From: Phycicoccus sp. Root101
GTDB taxonomy: Bacteria > Actinomycetota > Actinomycetes > Actinomycetales > Dermatophilaceae
Assembly (NCBI RefSeq): GCF_001426245.1
Contig: NZ_LMCM01000007.1
Coordinates: 310,001-374,000, forward strand
Direction: 5' to 3'
DNA: 64,000 bases
Shown: positions 25,331-34,395 of the stretch, piece by piece
How positions within the stretch are numbered: position 1 is the stretch's first letter
Layout: each line of letters opens with the position of its first letter
Translations under genes and position numbers: made by a program
The notes under the pieces: generated by a model
The model's database searches: none
What the model saw: only the letters and a program-made list of their open reading frames with translations
Told to the model about the DNA's origin: nothing

Positions 25331-27480
25331 TGGTGCGCGTCCCGGTATGCCGCGTGCTCGCCGCGGCAGCCCTGGTGCTGCCCGCGCTGCTCACCCCCCA
25401 CGCCACCGCCGCGGCCGGCCCCACCGCACCGGCCGTCCGCGCCATACCCGCGACCGCCACGACCACCGCGACCACCACGACCACCACAGCGGCGGCCGGG
25501 CGGCCGGCAGCCGCAGCAGCCGACGCCGTCGTGCAGCTCACCGGCGTGAGCCCCGCCGTCGTGGCCCCCGGCCAGGCGCTCGTCGTCACCGGGACGATCC
25601 GCAACGACGGCACCACCCCCCTGGCCCGACCGACCGTCCGGGTGGTGGCCGGCACCCTCGCCAACACCCGGGCGGCCGTCCGCGACTGGGCGGCGCAGGC
25701 CGGTCCGGCGCGCGGCGACGTCATCGGCCAGACCCGCCTCAAGGGGAACGTCGCGCCCGGCACCGCGGCCGGGTTCCGGATCAGCATCGAGGGGGTCGCC
25801 TCCCTCCGCACCGACGCGACGTACGGCGCCGTCCCCCTCAGCGTGGAGTCCGGGACCAGCGCGGTGCGGACCTTCGCGGGCTACCAGCGGATCAAGCAGT
25901 ACCAACCGCTGTCCATCTCGTGGGCCGTCCCGCTCACGCTCGACCCCGACCCCGACCTGTTCGGCGCGAGCGGCACCGCCCGGGAGACCGCGTGGACCTC
26001 GGCCCTGGACGCGTCCTCGCGGGTGACCCGGGTGCTGGACGCGACCCAGGACGCCCCGGTGACCTGGGCGCTGGACCCCAGCCTCACCCCGTCCCTGCTG
26101 CCCGACCCCATCGACGCCGGGCAGACCGGCACCCAGGAACGCGTCCTGCGCACGGCGACCGAGGACCGCATCACCCAGGAGGCCCGCAGCCACACGCCCT
26201 GGGTCCTGCCGGACACCGACGCCGACCTCGGTGCGGTCGTCGGCCAGGCCGGGGCGACCGGGCTGGTCCGCGAGCTCGTCGGTCGCTCCGACGAGGCCGC
26301 TGACGCCCTCGGGGGCCGCGCCGACATCGCGTGGCCGGCTGACGGCACGTACACCGCCCGGGCGGAGTCGGGGCTGCGCCAGCTCTTCCGCGTGCCTTCG
26401 CTGGCCGGGCAGGTGGCCTCGAGCAACGCCCTGCCGTCCGGGTTGAACGGCCTCACCCCGGGCGCGGTCCAGCGCAGCACGACCGGGTTGCCCCTGCTGG
26501 CGTACGACGACTCCCTCAGCGCGCTGCTCGGGCGCACCACGTCGCCGCAGGAGTCCCTGCTGAGCACGCAGCAGTTCATCGCCGACACGGCGGCCCTGCT
26601 GGGCGAGCTGCCCGGGACAGCCGGACGATCCGTGTTCGTCGTCGCCCCGCGCTCGTTCAACCCCGACCCCGAGGCGACGCGGCGGTTCTTCGACACCGTG
26701 CAGACGCTGCCGTGGCTGACCCCGTCGACGACCGGCGCCCAGCTGGCGCAGGCCCGGCGCACGGCGACGACCCAGGCCGCTCCGGTGACCCGGCCGACCA
26801 CGCCGGTGACCACGGGCAGCAAGCCGGTCCTCACCGGAGCCCGGGTCGCCGAGCTCGACCGCACCCTGCGCACGGTGCGGGGGGTGGCCCAGATCCGCGA
26901 CGACGGCGACGAGTTCGCGCGCACCTGGACCCGCGCCGCCGAACAGCTGTTCTCGACCCGTTGGCGTTCGGCCCCCACTGCCTGGAACACGCTCAGCGGG
27001 CGGGTCACGGCCGCCACCCGGCAGACCACGACCGCGGTCAAGGTCAGTGCCGGCACCATCAACTTCCTCGCGGACTCCGGTCGGCTGCAGATCACGGTGA
27101 CGAACGACCTCGACGTGCCGGTGGAGAACGTCAAGCTCACCGTCGAGGCGTCCAACCCCCGCCTGCAGATCGACAGCCAGCCCTCGGTGCTGCGGATCGG
27201 CCCGCGCAGCCGGGCCACGGTCAACGTCAGCGTGACCGCCCTGGCGGCGGGCCTCGTGCCGCTGCGCACGACGCTCACCACGCCCGACGGCACGGTCGTC
27301 GGGCAGGGCGCCGACGTCCAGGTCCACGTCACCCCCACCGGCAACTGGGTCTACCTCGTCCTGGGTGGGGTGGCAGCGCTGGTCATCGCCCTCGGTATCG
27401 TGCGCACGGTCCGGCGGCGACCGAGCCGCACCGACCGCGGCCCCGGTGCCGACCCCCAGACCGTGGAGGCACGCGGATGA
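25330..27480 (+). CDS. DUF6049 secreted/membrane protein (Rv3909-like)
   Basis: A 716-residue envelope protein conserved between the NUDIX gene and murJ in Actinobacteria. It starts at ATG 25330 (or GTG 25327), overlapping the previous stop. A signal peptide is clear (CRVLAAAALVLPALLTPHATAAA). It is followed by a Thr/Ala-rich low-complexity stretch at about residues 37-60, a large extracellular region containing WALDPSLTPSLLPDP and a late Ig-like domain (ITVTNDLDVPVENVKLTVE), then one C-terminal membrane helix (WVYLVLGGVAALVIALGIV) with a short basic tail. The topology is therefore outside with a single C-terminal anchor. The coupling to murJ (ATGA overlap) suggests a role in peptidoglycan precursor flipping or envelope assembly, but no biochemical function is established. 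Confidence 0.85.
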   Translation: MVRVPVCRVLAAAALVLPALLTPHATAAAGPTAPAVRAIPATATTTATTTTTTAAAGRPAAAAADAVVQLTGVSPAVVAPGQALVVTGTIRNDGTTPLARPTVRVVAGTLANTRAAVRDWAAQAGPARGDVIGQTRLKGNVAPGTAAGFRISIEGVASLRTDATYGAVPLSVESGTSAVRTFAGYQRIKQYQPLSISWAVPLTLDPDPDLFGASGTARETAWTSALDASSRVTRVLDATQDAPVTWALDPSLTPSLLPDPIDAGQTGTQERVLRTATEDRITQEARSHTPWVLPDTDADLGAVVGQAGATGLVRELVGRSDEAADALGGRADIAWPADGTYTARAESGLRQLFRVPSLAGQVASSNALPSGLNGLTPGAVQRSTTGLPLLAYDDSLSALLGRTTSPQESLLSTQQFIADTAALLGELPGTAGRSVFVVAPRSFNPDPEATRRFFDTVQTLPWLTPSTTGAQLAQARRTATTQAAPVTRPTTPVTTGSKPVLTGARVAELDRTLRTVRGVAQIRDDGDEFARTWTRAAEQLFSTRWRSAPTAWNTLSGRVTAATRQTTTAVKVSAGTINFLADSGRLQITVTNDLDVPVENVKLTVEASNPRLQIDSQPSVLRIGPRSRATVNVSVTALAAGLVPLRTTLTTPDGTVVGQGADVQVHVTPTGNWVYLVLGGVAALVIALGIVRTVRRRPSRTDRGPGADPQTVEARG

Positions 27481-29087
27481 GCGAGACGTCCCAGCAGGGC
27501 GAACGCAGCCTGGCCCGTTCCAGCGCGGTGATGGCCGCGGGGACCGTGGTCTCCCGCGTCCTCGGCATGGCCAAGTCGGTCATGCTCGCCGCCGTCATGG
27601 GCTTCGCGGTGACCGGTGACGCCTTCGACGTCGCCAACACCCTGCCGAACCAGTTCTACCTGCTGCTCGCCGGTGGCGTCCTCAACGCCGTCCTCGTCCC
27701 GCAGATCACCAAGGCCGCCCACCACGACGACGGCGGCGACGAGTTCGTCAACCGGCTGCTGACCCTCTCGATCGCCCTCATGGCGGTCGCCACCGTGGTC
27801 GCCACCGCCCTGGCGCCGTTCCTCGTCCAGATCAACGCGACCTCGCGCTGGTCCGACCAGACCCTCGCGCTGAGCACCGCCTTCGCGTTCATCTGCCTCC
27901 CGCAGATCTTCTTCTACGGGCTGTACACCCTCCTCGGTCAGGTGCTCAACGCCCGCGGCCACTTCGCGGCATACATGTGGGCACCGGCCCTGGCCAACAT
28001 CGTGAGCATGTTCGGCCTCGGGGCGTTCCTGCTCGGCGGGCTGCCCGCCGAGGCCGGCGTCTCAGCGTGGACGCCGACGATGATCTGGCTCGTGGCCGGC
28101 ACGGCCACCCTCGGGGTGGCGGCGCAGGCATTCGCGCTGGTGATGCCGCTGCGCCGGATCGGCTTCCGGTTCCGCCCGGTGTGGGGGTTCCGCGGCGTGG
28201 GGCTGCGCTCGGCGTCGAAGGTGGCGGTGTGGACGTTCGCGGCCGTCGCGGTCAGCCAGCTCGGCTTCATCGTCACCTCGCGGGTCCTCACCGGCAGCAC
28301 CGACAAGTACTCGTACAGCACGGCCTTCCTGTTCTTCATGCTGCCGCACTCGCTGGTCACCGTCTCCCTCGTCACGGCGCTGTTCACGCGGGTGTCGAAG
28401 TCGGTCCACGCCGGTCGGGTCGGCGAGGTGGTCGACGACCTCGGCCGCGGGCTGCGGATGCCCGCCGTCCTGCTCGTGCCTGCCACGGTCGGCGGCATCC
28501 TGCTGGCCGAGCCCGTGCTGCGCGTCCTGCTGTTCAGCAACAACCCCGAGCAGGTCCGCGGTGTCGCGCACGTCCTCATGGCGATGCTGCTCGGCCTGGT
28601 CCCCTACGGCTGGCTCTACCTCGTGCAGCGCGTCTACTACGCCTACGAGGACGCCCGCACCCCGTTCCTCCTCCAGCTGCTCGTCACCGTGGTCGCCACC
28701 GCGTTCAACGTCGCGATCATCGTCGCCGGACCGGACCAGGCCGGGGTGGTCGTCGGCATCGGCCAGACCGTGAGCAACCTGCTCGCGGCCCTGCTCGGGT
28801 TCTTCCTGCTGCGGCGCAAGCTCGGCAGGCTGCGGCTCGCCTCCGCGATCCAGGTGTATGTCCGGCTCGCCATCGCCTCGGTGCTCGCCGCCGCGGTGGG
28901 CTGGCTCGTCCTGCGGCTCGGCCAGGGCGTCACCGACAGCGGGTTCGCCGGTCGCCTCGTGGTGACCGTGGTCGCCGGACTGGCCTTCGCCGCGGCCGCG
29001 CTGGGGCTCGCCCACGCCATGCGTGTGCGGGAGGCCTCGCAGCTGCTCGACCCGGTCGTGCGTCGGCTGCGTCGTCGCTCACCCTGA
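27477..29087 (+). CDS. murJ: Lipid II flippase MurJ (MviN family)
   Basis: A 536-residue polytopic membrane protein with about 14 hydrophobic segments, matching the MOP-superfamily flippase that moves lipid II across the membrane. The family N-terminus is recognisable (SSAVMAAGTVVSRVLGMAKSV, with the conserved Arg in VSRVLG), as are FDVANTLPNQFYLLLAGGVLNAVLVP and VYYAYEDARTPF. The ATG at 27477 overlaps the DUF6049 stop (ATGA). In Mycobacterium, MviN carries an extra cytoplasmic pseudokinase and extracellular domain; here those are encoded by the separate next gene. The longer frame upstream lies inside DUF6049 and is rejected. Confidence 0.95.
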   Translation: MSETSQQGERSLARSSAVMAAGTVVSRVLGMAKSVMLAAVMGFAVTGDAFDVANTLPNQFYLLLAGGVLNAVLVPQITKAAHHDDGGDEFVNRLLTLSIALMAVATVVATALAPFLVQINATSRWSDQTLALSTAFAFICLPQIFFYGLYTLLGQVLNARGHFAAYMWAPALANIVSMFGLGAFLLGGLPAEAGVSAWTPTMIWLVAGTATLGVAAQAFALVMPLRRIGFRFRPVWGFRGVGLRSASKVAVWTFAAVAVSQLGFIVTSRVLTGSTDKYSYSTAFLFFMLPHSLVTVSLVTALFTRVSKSVHAGRVGEVVDDLGRGLRMPAVLLVPATVGGILLAEPVLRVLLFSNNPEQVRGVAHVLMAMLLGLVPYGWLYLVQRVYYAYEDARTPFLLQLLVTVVATAFNVAIIVAGPDQAGVVVGIGQTVSNLLAALLGFFLLRRKLGRLRLASAIQVYVRLAIASVLAAAVGWLVLRLGQGVTDSGFAGRLVVTVVAGLAFAAAALGLAHAMRVREASQLLDPVVRRLRRRSP

Positions 29088-29191
29088 GGTGCGCAGACCC
29101 TAGGATGACAGCGCAGCGCAGGGGCAGCACGGACGACAACACGGACGGCAACGAGGACGTCGACCACGTCGACGAACGAACAGGAGGCAGC

Positions 29192-31165
29192 GTGCACGGG
29201 GTCGGGCCTTCGACGGTGCTGGGCGGCCGGTACGCCGTGCAGCGCAGGCTGGAGAAGCTGCCGCACGCAGAGCGCTGGTCGGCCCACGACACCACCCTCG
29301 AACGCGATGTCGTCGTCGTCTGCTTCGGCGAGGACGACGCCCACGCCCCGGCCACCCTCGACGCCGCCCGTCGCGCCGCGGGCCTCGACAACCACCGGCT
29401 GGTCCGCGTCCTCGACGTGGGTCGTTCCGAGGGCACGGCCTTCTACGTCGAGGAGGCCATCCCCGAGGCCCACACCCTCGCCCAGATCCTCGAGCAGGGC
29501 GGCCTACCCGCCGAGGAGGCGCGTCGGATCGCCGGCGAGACCGCGACCGGTCTCGAAGCGGCTCGCTCCCGCGGCCTGCACCACCTGCGCCTCACGCCCC
29601 ACTCGGTCCTGCGCGCCCCCGACGGCACCATCAAGGTCCGTGGCGTCGCCACCGCCGCCGCGATGGCCTCCGACGACGACATCGACTCCGCGACCGCCGC
29701 CCGCCTCGACGCCGTGGGCGTGGTGGCCATCGCGTATGCGGCGCTGACCAGCCGCTGGCCCCTCTCCACCCCCGTGCCCGGTGTGGAGAGCGCGCCGCGC
29801 GTCGTCGGCGGGGTGGCCGCCCCCTCGGAGATCGCGGCCGGCGTCCCCGGCGACCTCGACGCGTTGTGCCGCCTGACCCTCAACGACGACCAGGGCCCCC
29901 TCAGCCCCGGTGACTTCGCCTCGCAGATCGCCCCCTGGGCGCCGACCCAGGTGGTCGGGCTCGGAGGCAGCTCCCCGCGCCCCGACGACGGGGTCGAACG
30001 CACCATCGCCCTACCCATGGCCGACCTGCCACGGGAGGCCGCGGCCGAGCAGCCAGGCGCCGCACCCTTCGACCAGGCCACCCAGGTCCTCGCCGCGCCG
30101 ACGGACCAGTCGACGCAGACCCTGCCCGCGGGCGGGGTGGGCGACGCCCCGGCCGTCGCCGCCACCGGGACTGCCACCGGGACCGCCACCGGGACTGACG
30201 CCGCGACCGCCACCACCCCGGACGGCGGCACCGCCGACGGCTCCCCGACGACCCACCAGGAGGGCCCGGCCGCCGCCGTCGGCCTGGCGCTGGGAGCGGC
30301 CGGCACCGCCGCCGGCCACGCGGCCGGTGCCGCGGCGCACAAGGTCGGGTCGTTCGCCAAGGCGGCCGCCGACAAGGCCGCCGACCGCAAGGCCGCGAAG
30401 GAGGCGGCTGCCGAGCGCGCCGAGTCCCGCCGGATCAGCCTCGACGAGGCCCTCGTGGAGAACGACGAACCGCTCGACCCGCCGCTGCCGATGCTGTCGC
30501 AGGAGACGACCCAGCGCAGCAGCGACCAGTCCGGGATCGTGCTGGGCATCGTGGCCACCTTCCTCGTGGTCGTCGCGGTCCTGGGTTTCTGGGGCGCCTC
30601 GACCATCGGCTCGAGGAGCAACATCTTGTTCGGGGGCACCTCGAAGCCGACCGTCACGGCCACGGCGTCCACGACCGTCACCGTGCCCCCCGGCCAGACC
30701 CAGACGTCGCAGCCGTCGGACACCGCCACCGGGGGCGAGCCGTTCGCCATCCTCAGCGCCACCGGTTTCGACCCCGAGGGCGACAACGCCGAGCGCAACG
30801 GTGAGGCCCCCCGGGTCTTCGACGGCAAGGACGACACCTTCTGGAGCTCCGAGGGCTACGCCAGCGCCAACCTCGGCGGCCTGAAGAAGGGTGTCGGCGT
30901 CCGGGTCGACCTCGGCCAGGTCCGCAAGGTCTCCGAGGTCGACCTCGTCCTGCCCGACACGTCCGACGTCACGGTCTACGTCGGCGAGGACCGCACCCTC
31001 GACAACGCGACCGAGCTCGGCACCTCCCAGGGCAAGGATGGCTCGGTCACGGTCAAGGCCAAGAAGCCGGTCTCCGGGCAGTACGTCTTCGTCTGGTTCA
31101 CCAAGGTGTCCCAGGTCTCCGACGGCAGGTTCCGGGCCACGCTCGCCGAGGTCACGGTCCGCTGA
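29192..31165 (+). CDS. MurJ-associated pseudokinase with extracellular discoidin-like domain
   Basis: A 657-residue protein corresponding to the C-terminal part of mycobacterial MviN. Residues about 8-270 have a protein-kinase fold but look catalytically dead: the usual beta-3 lysine is absent (VVVVCFGED), the HRD loop reads HHLRLTPHSVL without the Asp, and no DFG is present (VRGVATAAA). Then comes a long Ala/Thr linker with repeats and a Lys/Ala-rich segment, a membrane helix (IVLGIVATFLVVVAVLGFWG near 450), and a C-terminal discoidin-like domain (VFDGKDDTFWSSEGY). I chose GTG 29192 because AGGAGG lies 4 bases upstream; an ATG at 29105 overlaps a TAGGAT promoter-like element. It probably scaffolds FHA-domain proteins to control lipid II flipping, by analogy with Mycobacterium. 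Confidence 0.85.
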   Translation: MHGVGPSTVLGGRYAVQRRLEKLPHAERWSAHDTTLERDVVVVCFGEDDAHAPATLDAARRAAGLDNHRLVRVLDVGRSEGTAFYVEEAIPEAHTLAQILEQGGLPAEEARRIAGETATGLEAARSRGLHHLRLTPHSVLRAPDGTIKVRGVATAAAMASDDDIDSATAARLDAVGVVAIAYAALTSRWPLSTPVPGVESAPRVVGGVAAPSEIAAGVPGDLDALCRLTLNDDQGPLSPGDFASQIAPWAPTQVVGLGGSSPRPDDGVERTIALPMADLPREAAAEQPGAAPFDQATQVLAAPTDQSTQTLPAGGVGDAPAVAATGTATGTATGTDAATATTPDGGTADGSPTTHQEGPAAAVGLALGAAGTAAGHAAGAAAHKVGSFAKAAADKAADRKAAKEAAAERAESRRISLDEALVENDEPLDPPLPMLSQETTQRSSDQSGIVLGIVATFLVVVAVLGFWGASTIGSRSNILFGGTSKPTVTATASTTVTVPPGQTQTSQPSDTATGGEPFAILSATGFDPEGDNAERNGEAPRVFDGKDDTFWSSEGYASANLGGLKKGVGVRVDLGQVRKVSEVDLVLPDTSDVTVYVGEDRTLDNATELGTSQGKDGSVTVKAKKPVSGQYVFVWFTKVSQVSDGRFRATLAEVTVR

Positions 31166-31192
31166 GCCGCGCGGCGGCGGACGGTCACTCCC

Positions 31193-31741
31193 ATGGGCAC
31201 CACTCCCCTGCACGAGCGCGACGACCGGGAGCTGCTGCGCCAACACCTGGCCGGTGACCCCGACGCCTTCGGGGAGCTGTTCCGCCGTCACCGCGACCGG
31301 ATGTGGGCCGTCGCCCTGCGCACCACCCGGAACCCCGAGCTCGCCGCCGACTGCGTCCAGGACGCGTTCATCTCGGCCTTCCGGCGGGCAGGGTCCTACC
31401 GGGGCGACGCCGCCGTGACCACCTGGCTGCACCGCATCGTCGTCAACGCGTGCCTGGACCGGCTCCGGCGCGACAAGCCCACCTCCCCGCTGCCGGAGTA
31501 CGAGCTGGCGGACAAGCGGGACGCCCACGCCTCGGTGGACACCCGGCTGGACGTGCGCGAGGCCCTCGACCGGCTGCCCGAGGGCCAACGGATGGCGCTC
31601 GTGCTCGTCGACATGCACGGGCTCTCGGTGCTCGAGGCGGCTGCGGTGCTCGAGGTCGCCGAGGGCACGGTGAAGTCACGGTGCAGCCGGGGACGCGAGG
31701 CGATGGCAGCCATGCTCCGGGAACGATCGGGGCAGCCGTGA
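31193..31741 (+). CDS. sigM: ECF RNA polymerase sigma factor SigM
   Basis: A 182-residue ECF-type sigma factor. Region 2 (DAFGELFRRHRDRMWAVALR through DCVQDAFISAFRRAGSYRG and TWLHRIVVNACLDRLRR) lies at residues about 22-95, and region 4 (LDRLPEGQRMALVLVDMHGL, then EVAEGTVKSRCSRGRE) at about 125-175. The place between the murJ-linked pseudokinase and trxB matches SigM of Mycobacterium (Rv3911). No membrane segment is present. The following gene encodes a membrane protein that could be its anti-sigma factor. Starting at ATG 31193, it is 27 bases from the previous stop and could share its transcript. Confidence 0.9.
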   Translation: MGTTPLHERDDRELLRQHLAGDPDAFGELFRRHRDRMWAVALRTTRNPELAADCVQDAFISAFRRAGSYRGDAAVTTWLHRIVVNACLDRLRRDKPTSPLPEYELADKRDAHASVDTRLDVREALDRLPEGQRMALVLVDMHGLSVLEAAAVLEVAEGTVKSRCSRGREAMAAMLRERSGQP

Positions 31742-31853
31742 CGTCGTACCCATGGAGCCCCTGTCGTGCCCGTCGCACCGGCGCCGCCTGCTCCCACCGA
31801 CCTGCACGTCCCCCGCTCCGCCCTGTCGCGGCCCGACCCGTCCGGAGGTTCTC

Positions 31854-32603
31854 GTGGTGACCACCCCGCCCGTGCCGCCCGGTCGACCCGACGAGCAGGA
31901 CGACCCCACCGGCATCCGGGCCCTCCTCGCCGGGCTCGGCGACCCTGGACCGATGCCTGCTGACCTCGTCGACCGCATCAACGCCTCGATCGCCGCCGAG
32001 CAGCAGTCCCGGTCGGCCGCCGGTGACCGCACCGTCGTCCCGCTGCGTCGACGCCGTCCCCTGTGGGCCAAGGTGGGCCTGGTCGCTGCCGCGGTCGCCG
32101 CCGTGGCCGTCGCCGTCCCCGCCATGCTGGGCACCGGCCCCGGCGAGCTCATGGCCTCGCTGAGCAGAGGTGGCTCGTCCAGCGCCCACGACGCCTCGGC
32201 CGGTGCGGCGAAGTCCTCCGCGTCAGGTCCCGAGGGCGCCCCCACCGGGGCGGACAGCCGTGCGGCTGCCGGGACCGGAGCCATCGCCCTGGCCTCCACC
32301 GGCACCGCATACACCTCCACGGAGCTGACCAGGCAGGCGCGGAGCATGCTCAGCCAGGGGTTCAGCGCTGCCAGCTCCCTCAAGGCGGACGCCGCCACCA
32401 ACCCGCAGGGCCTGCGCGGCTGCCTCACCGCCCTCGGGGTGGCTCCGTGGATGCCCGTCGTCGGCGACGTGGGCACCTACGACGGACGCCCCGCCGTGGT
32501 CGCGCTGGTCAGCGGCGACACCGGCCAGAACGTGTACGCCGTGGGTCGCGACTGCGACGCCACGCACCCCGTCGTGATCGCCGGGCCGGTCCCCGTCCCC
32601 TGA
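31854..32603 (+). CDS. Putative SigM-associated membrane protein (Rv3912-like anti-sigma candidate)
   Basis: A 249-residue protein with a cytoplasmic N-terminal part (GIRALLAGLGDPGPMPADLVDRI), one membrane helix near residues 65-90 (WAKVGLVAAAVAAVAVAVP) and an extracellular domain with a single pair of Cys (LRGCLTALG and VGRDCDATH) that could bond. GGAGG at 31844-31848 supports GTG 31854 or 31857. The gene occupies the position of Rv3912, reported as the anti-sigma factor of SigM in Mycobacterium, and is the obvious candidate to sequester the sigma factor. The cytoplasmic segment lacks an evident HxxxCxxC zinc motif, so a standard ZAS-type anti-sigma factor is not indicated. Nothing notable lies between 31741 and 31854. 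Confidence 0.7.
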   Translation: MVTTPPVPPGRPDEQDDPTGIRALLAGLGDPGPMPADLVDRINASIAAEQQSRSAAGDRTVVPLRRRRPLWAKVGLVAAAVAAVAVAVPAMLGTGPGELMASLSRGGSSSAHDASAGAAKSSASGPEGAPTGADSRAAAGTGAIALASTGTAYTSTELTRQARSMLSQGFSAASSLKADAATNPQGLRGCLTALGVAPWMPVVGDVGTYDGRPAVVALVSGDTGQNVYAVGRDCDATHPVVIAGPVPVP

Positions 32604-32647
32604 GCGGCGGAATCACCCGTCGACCGCGGCCTGCCGCGGCCCGGCGA

Positions 32648-32673
32648 GGAACATTCAGGCCCTACGATCGGTT
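32648..32673 (+). promoter_or_regulatory. SigH/SigR-type (thiol-stress) promoter of trxBA
   Basis: GGAAC (32648-32652) is followed after exactly 18 bases by GTT (32671-32673). This fits the GGAAT/C-N18-19-GTT consensus of the SigR/SigH regulons, which are known to control thioredoxin genes in Streptomyces and Mycobacterium. A leader of about 55 bases precedes trxB. Confidence 0.6.
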
Positions 32674-32735
32674 GCAGACATCAGCACCGTATGTAGCGGT
32701 GAACCTCCTTCTCGACCACAAGGGGCTGTACTCGC

Positions 32736-33740
32736 GTGAGCACGACCGCACCTGACGACATCCGCAGTCTGATCATCATCGGCTCCGGCCCGGCGGGCTA
32801 CACCGCCGCCGTGTATGCCGCCCGGGCCAACCTGGCCCCCCTGCTCTTCGAGGGTGCCGTGACGGCCGGTGGCGCGTTGATGAACACCACCGAGGTGGAG
32901 AACTTCCCCGGGTTCCGCGACGGCATCATGGGTCCGGACCTCATGGAGAACATGCGGGCCCAGGCCGACCGCTTCGGCGCCGAGATCATCACCGACGACG
33001 TCGAGTCGGTGGACCTCGAGGGCGAGATCAAGACCGTGGTCGACGCGGAGGGCAACACCTACCGTGCGCACGCCGTCATCCTCGCGATGGGCTCGGCCTA
33101 CCGTGAGCTCGGCCTGCCCGACGAGAAGCGCCTCTCCGGGCACGGTGTCTCCTGGTGTGCGACCTGCGACGGATTCTTCTTCCGTGACCAGGACATCGCC
33201 GTCGTCGGCGGTGGCGACTCCGCCGTCGAGGAGGCCACCTTCCTCACCAAGTTCGCGAGGTCGGTGACGATCGTCCACCGTCGTGACGAGCTGCGCGCCT
33301 CCAAGATCATGGCCGAGCGGGCCCTGTCCAACGACAAGATCAAGTTCGCCTGGAACTCCGCCGTCGAGGCCATCCACGGTGACGCCAAGCTCACCGGCAT
33401 CACGCTGCGCGACACCGTGACCGGCGAGACGCGCGAGCTGCCCGTGACGGGGCTGTTCGTCGCCATCGGCCACGACCCGCGCAACGAGCTGGTCAAGGAC
33501 GTCGTGTCGCTCGACGACGAGGGGTACGTGCTCGTCGAAGGTCGCACCACGCTGACGAACCTGCCCGGCGTCTTCGCTGCCGGCGACCTGGTCGACCACA
33601 CCTACCGGCAGGCGATCACCGCCGCCGGTTCGGGCTGTGCGGCGGCCCTGGACGCCGAGCGCTTCCTGGCCGACCGCGACCACGCCGGGGCACCGGCCAC
33701 CGACGCGGCGCTCGTCGACGAGCCCGCGCTCACCCACTGA
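32736..33740 (+). CDS. trxB: Thioredoxin reductase
   Basis: A 334-residue FAD/NADPH enzyme that reduces thioredoxin. The FAD site ([16 protein letters not shown]) is at residues 14-29, the redox CxxC motif (WCATCDGFF) near 140 and the NADPH site ([12 protein letters not shown]) near 155, followed by the C-terminal FAD-binding [16 protein letters not shown]. Length and layout are those of the low-molecular-weight family. The start is GTG 32736. Cotranscription with trxA 53 bases downstream is likely, probably driven by the SigH/SigR-type promoter at 32648-32673. Confidence 0.97.
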   Translation: MSTTAPDDIRSLIIIGSGPAGYTAAVYAARANLAPLLFEGAVTAGGALMNTTEVENFPGFRDGIMGPDLMENMRAQADRFGAEIITDDVESVDLEGEIKTVVDAEGNTYRAHAVILAMGSAYRELGLPDEKRLSGHGVSWCATCDGFFFRDQDIAVVGGGDSAVEEATFLTKFARSVTIVHRRDELRASKIMAERALSNDKIKFAWNSAVEAIHGDAKLTGITLRDTVTGETRELPVTGLFVAIGHDPRNELVKDVVSLDDEGYVLVEGRTTLTNLPGVFAAGDLVDHTYRQAITAAGSGCAAALDAERFLADRDHAGAPATDAALVDEPALTH

Positions 33741-33792
33741 CCGACCGCACGACCCCTTCCCCAACCGCAGCACCACCGAAAGGAGCCCCCGA

Positions 33793-34119
33793 GTGGGAGC
33801 CATCAAGGACACCACGGACGCCACCTTCGAGGCCGACGTCCTCCAGAACGACAAGCCGGTCCTGGTGGACTTCTGGGCACCCTGGTGCGGCCCCTGCCGC
33901 GCCGTCGCCCCGGTCCTCGAGGAGCTGGCCATCGCGCACGCCGACAAGATCGACATCGTCAAGCTCAACACCGACGAGAACCTCGCCGTCAGCTCGCGCT
34001 ACGGCATCACCGGCATCCCGACGCTGAACGTCTACGTCGGTGGCGAGGTCGTCAAGACCCTCGTCGGCGCCATGCCGAAGCCCAAGCTCGTCCGCGAGCT
34101 CGCCGACTACCTCAACTGA
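33793..34119 (+). CDS. trxA: Thioredoxin
   Basis: A 108-residue thioredoxin with the active site WAPWCGPCRAVAP near residues 28-40 and the cis-Pro in GIPTLNVY. It receives electrons from TrxB and reduces cytoplasmic disulfides. The start is GTG 33793, 7 bases after AAAGGAG, rather than an upstream in-frame ATG inside trxB. It is followed by a strong stem-loop. Confidence 0.97.
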   Translation: MGAIKDTTDATFEADVLQNDKPVLVDFWAPWCGPCRAVAPVLEELAIAHADKIDIVKLNTDENLAVSSRYGITGIPTLNVYVGGEVVKTLVGAMPKPKLVRELADYLN

Positions 34120-34125
34120 GGCGTC

Positions 34126-34164
34126 CGTCAGCCGGCCGACCCCCTCGGGGCCGGCCGGCTGACG
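34126..34164 (+). terminator. Long GC-rich stem-loop after trxA
   Basis: An 18-bp stem with one mismatch and a 3-base loop begins 6 bases after the trxA stop. There is no T-run, which is common for actinobacterial terminators. The remainder of the gap to cwlM (34165-34395) holds no other convincing element. Confidence 0.6.
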
Positions 34165-34395
34165 CGTTCCGAGGGGTCCTCGTCCAGCGGTTTCGGTTGG
34201 ATGAACCCCCTCCGCTGACCTAGAGTCGGTCCCTGCACGACCCGGCCGCGCCGACCCCACCGGACAGCCGGCCACCTGTGTCCCACCCCGTCCCGCCGGT
34301 TGCGGCAGGATCCCGGCTCGCTCCTGCGGACCACCCCTGACCTGCACCGATGCCGACCTCGACGAGGTCCCGACCACGTTCCGCGAGGAGGCTGC

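Noticed and set aside
25452..25510. Thr-codon-rich stretch considered as a simple repeat or CRISPR-like element
   Set aside because: It is an irregular coding low-complexity segment of the DUF6049 protein with no spacer structure.
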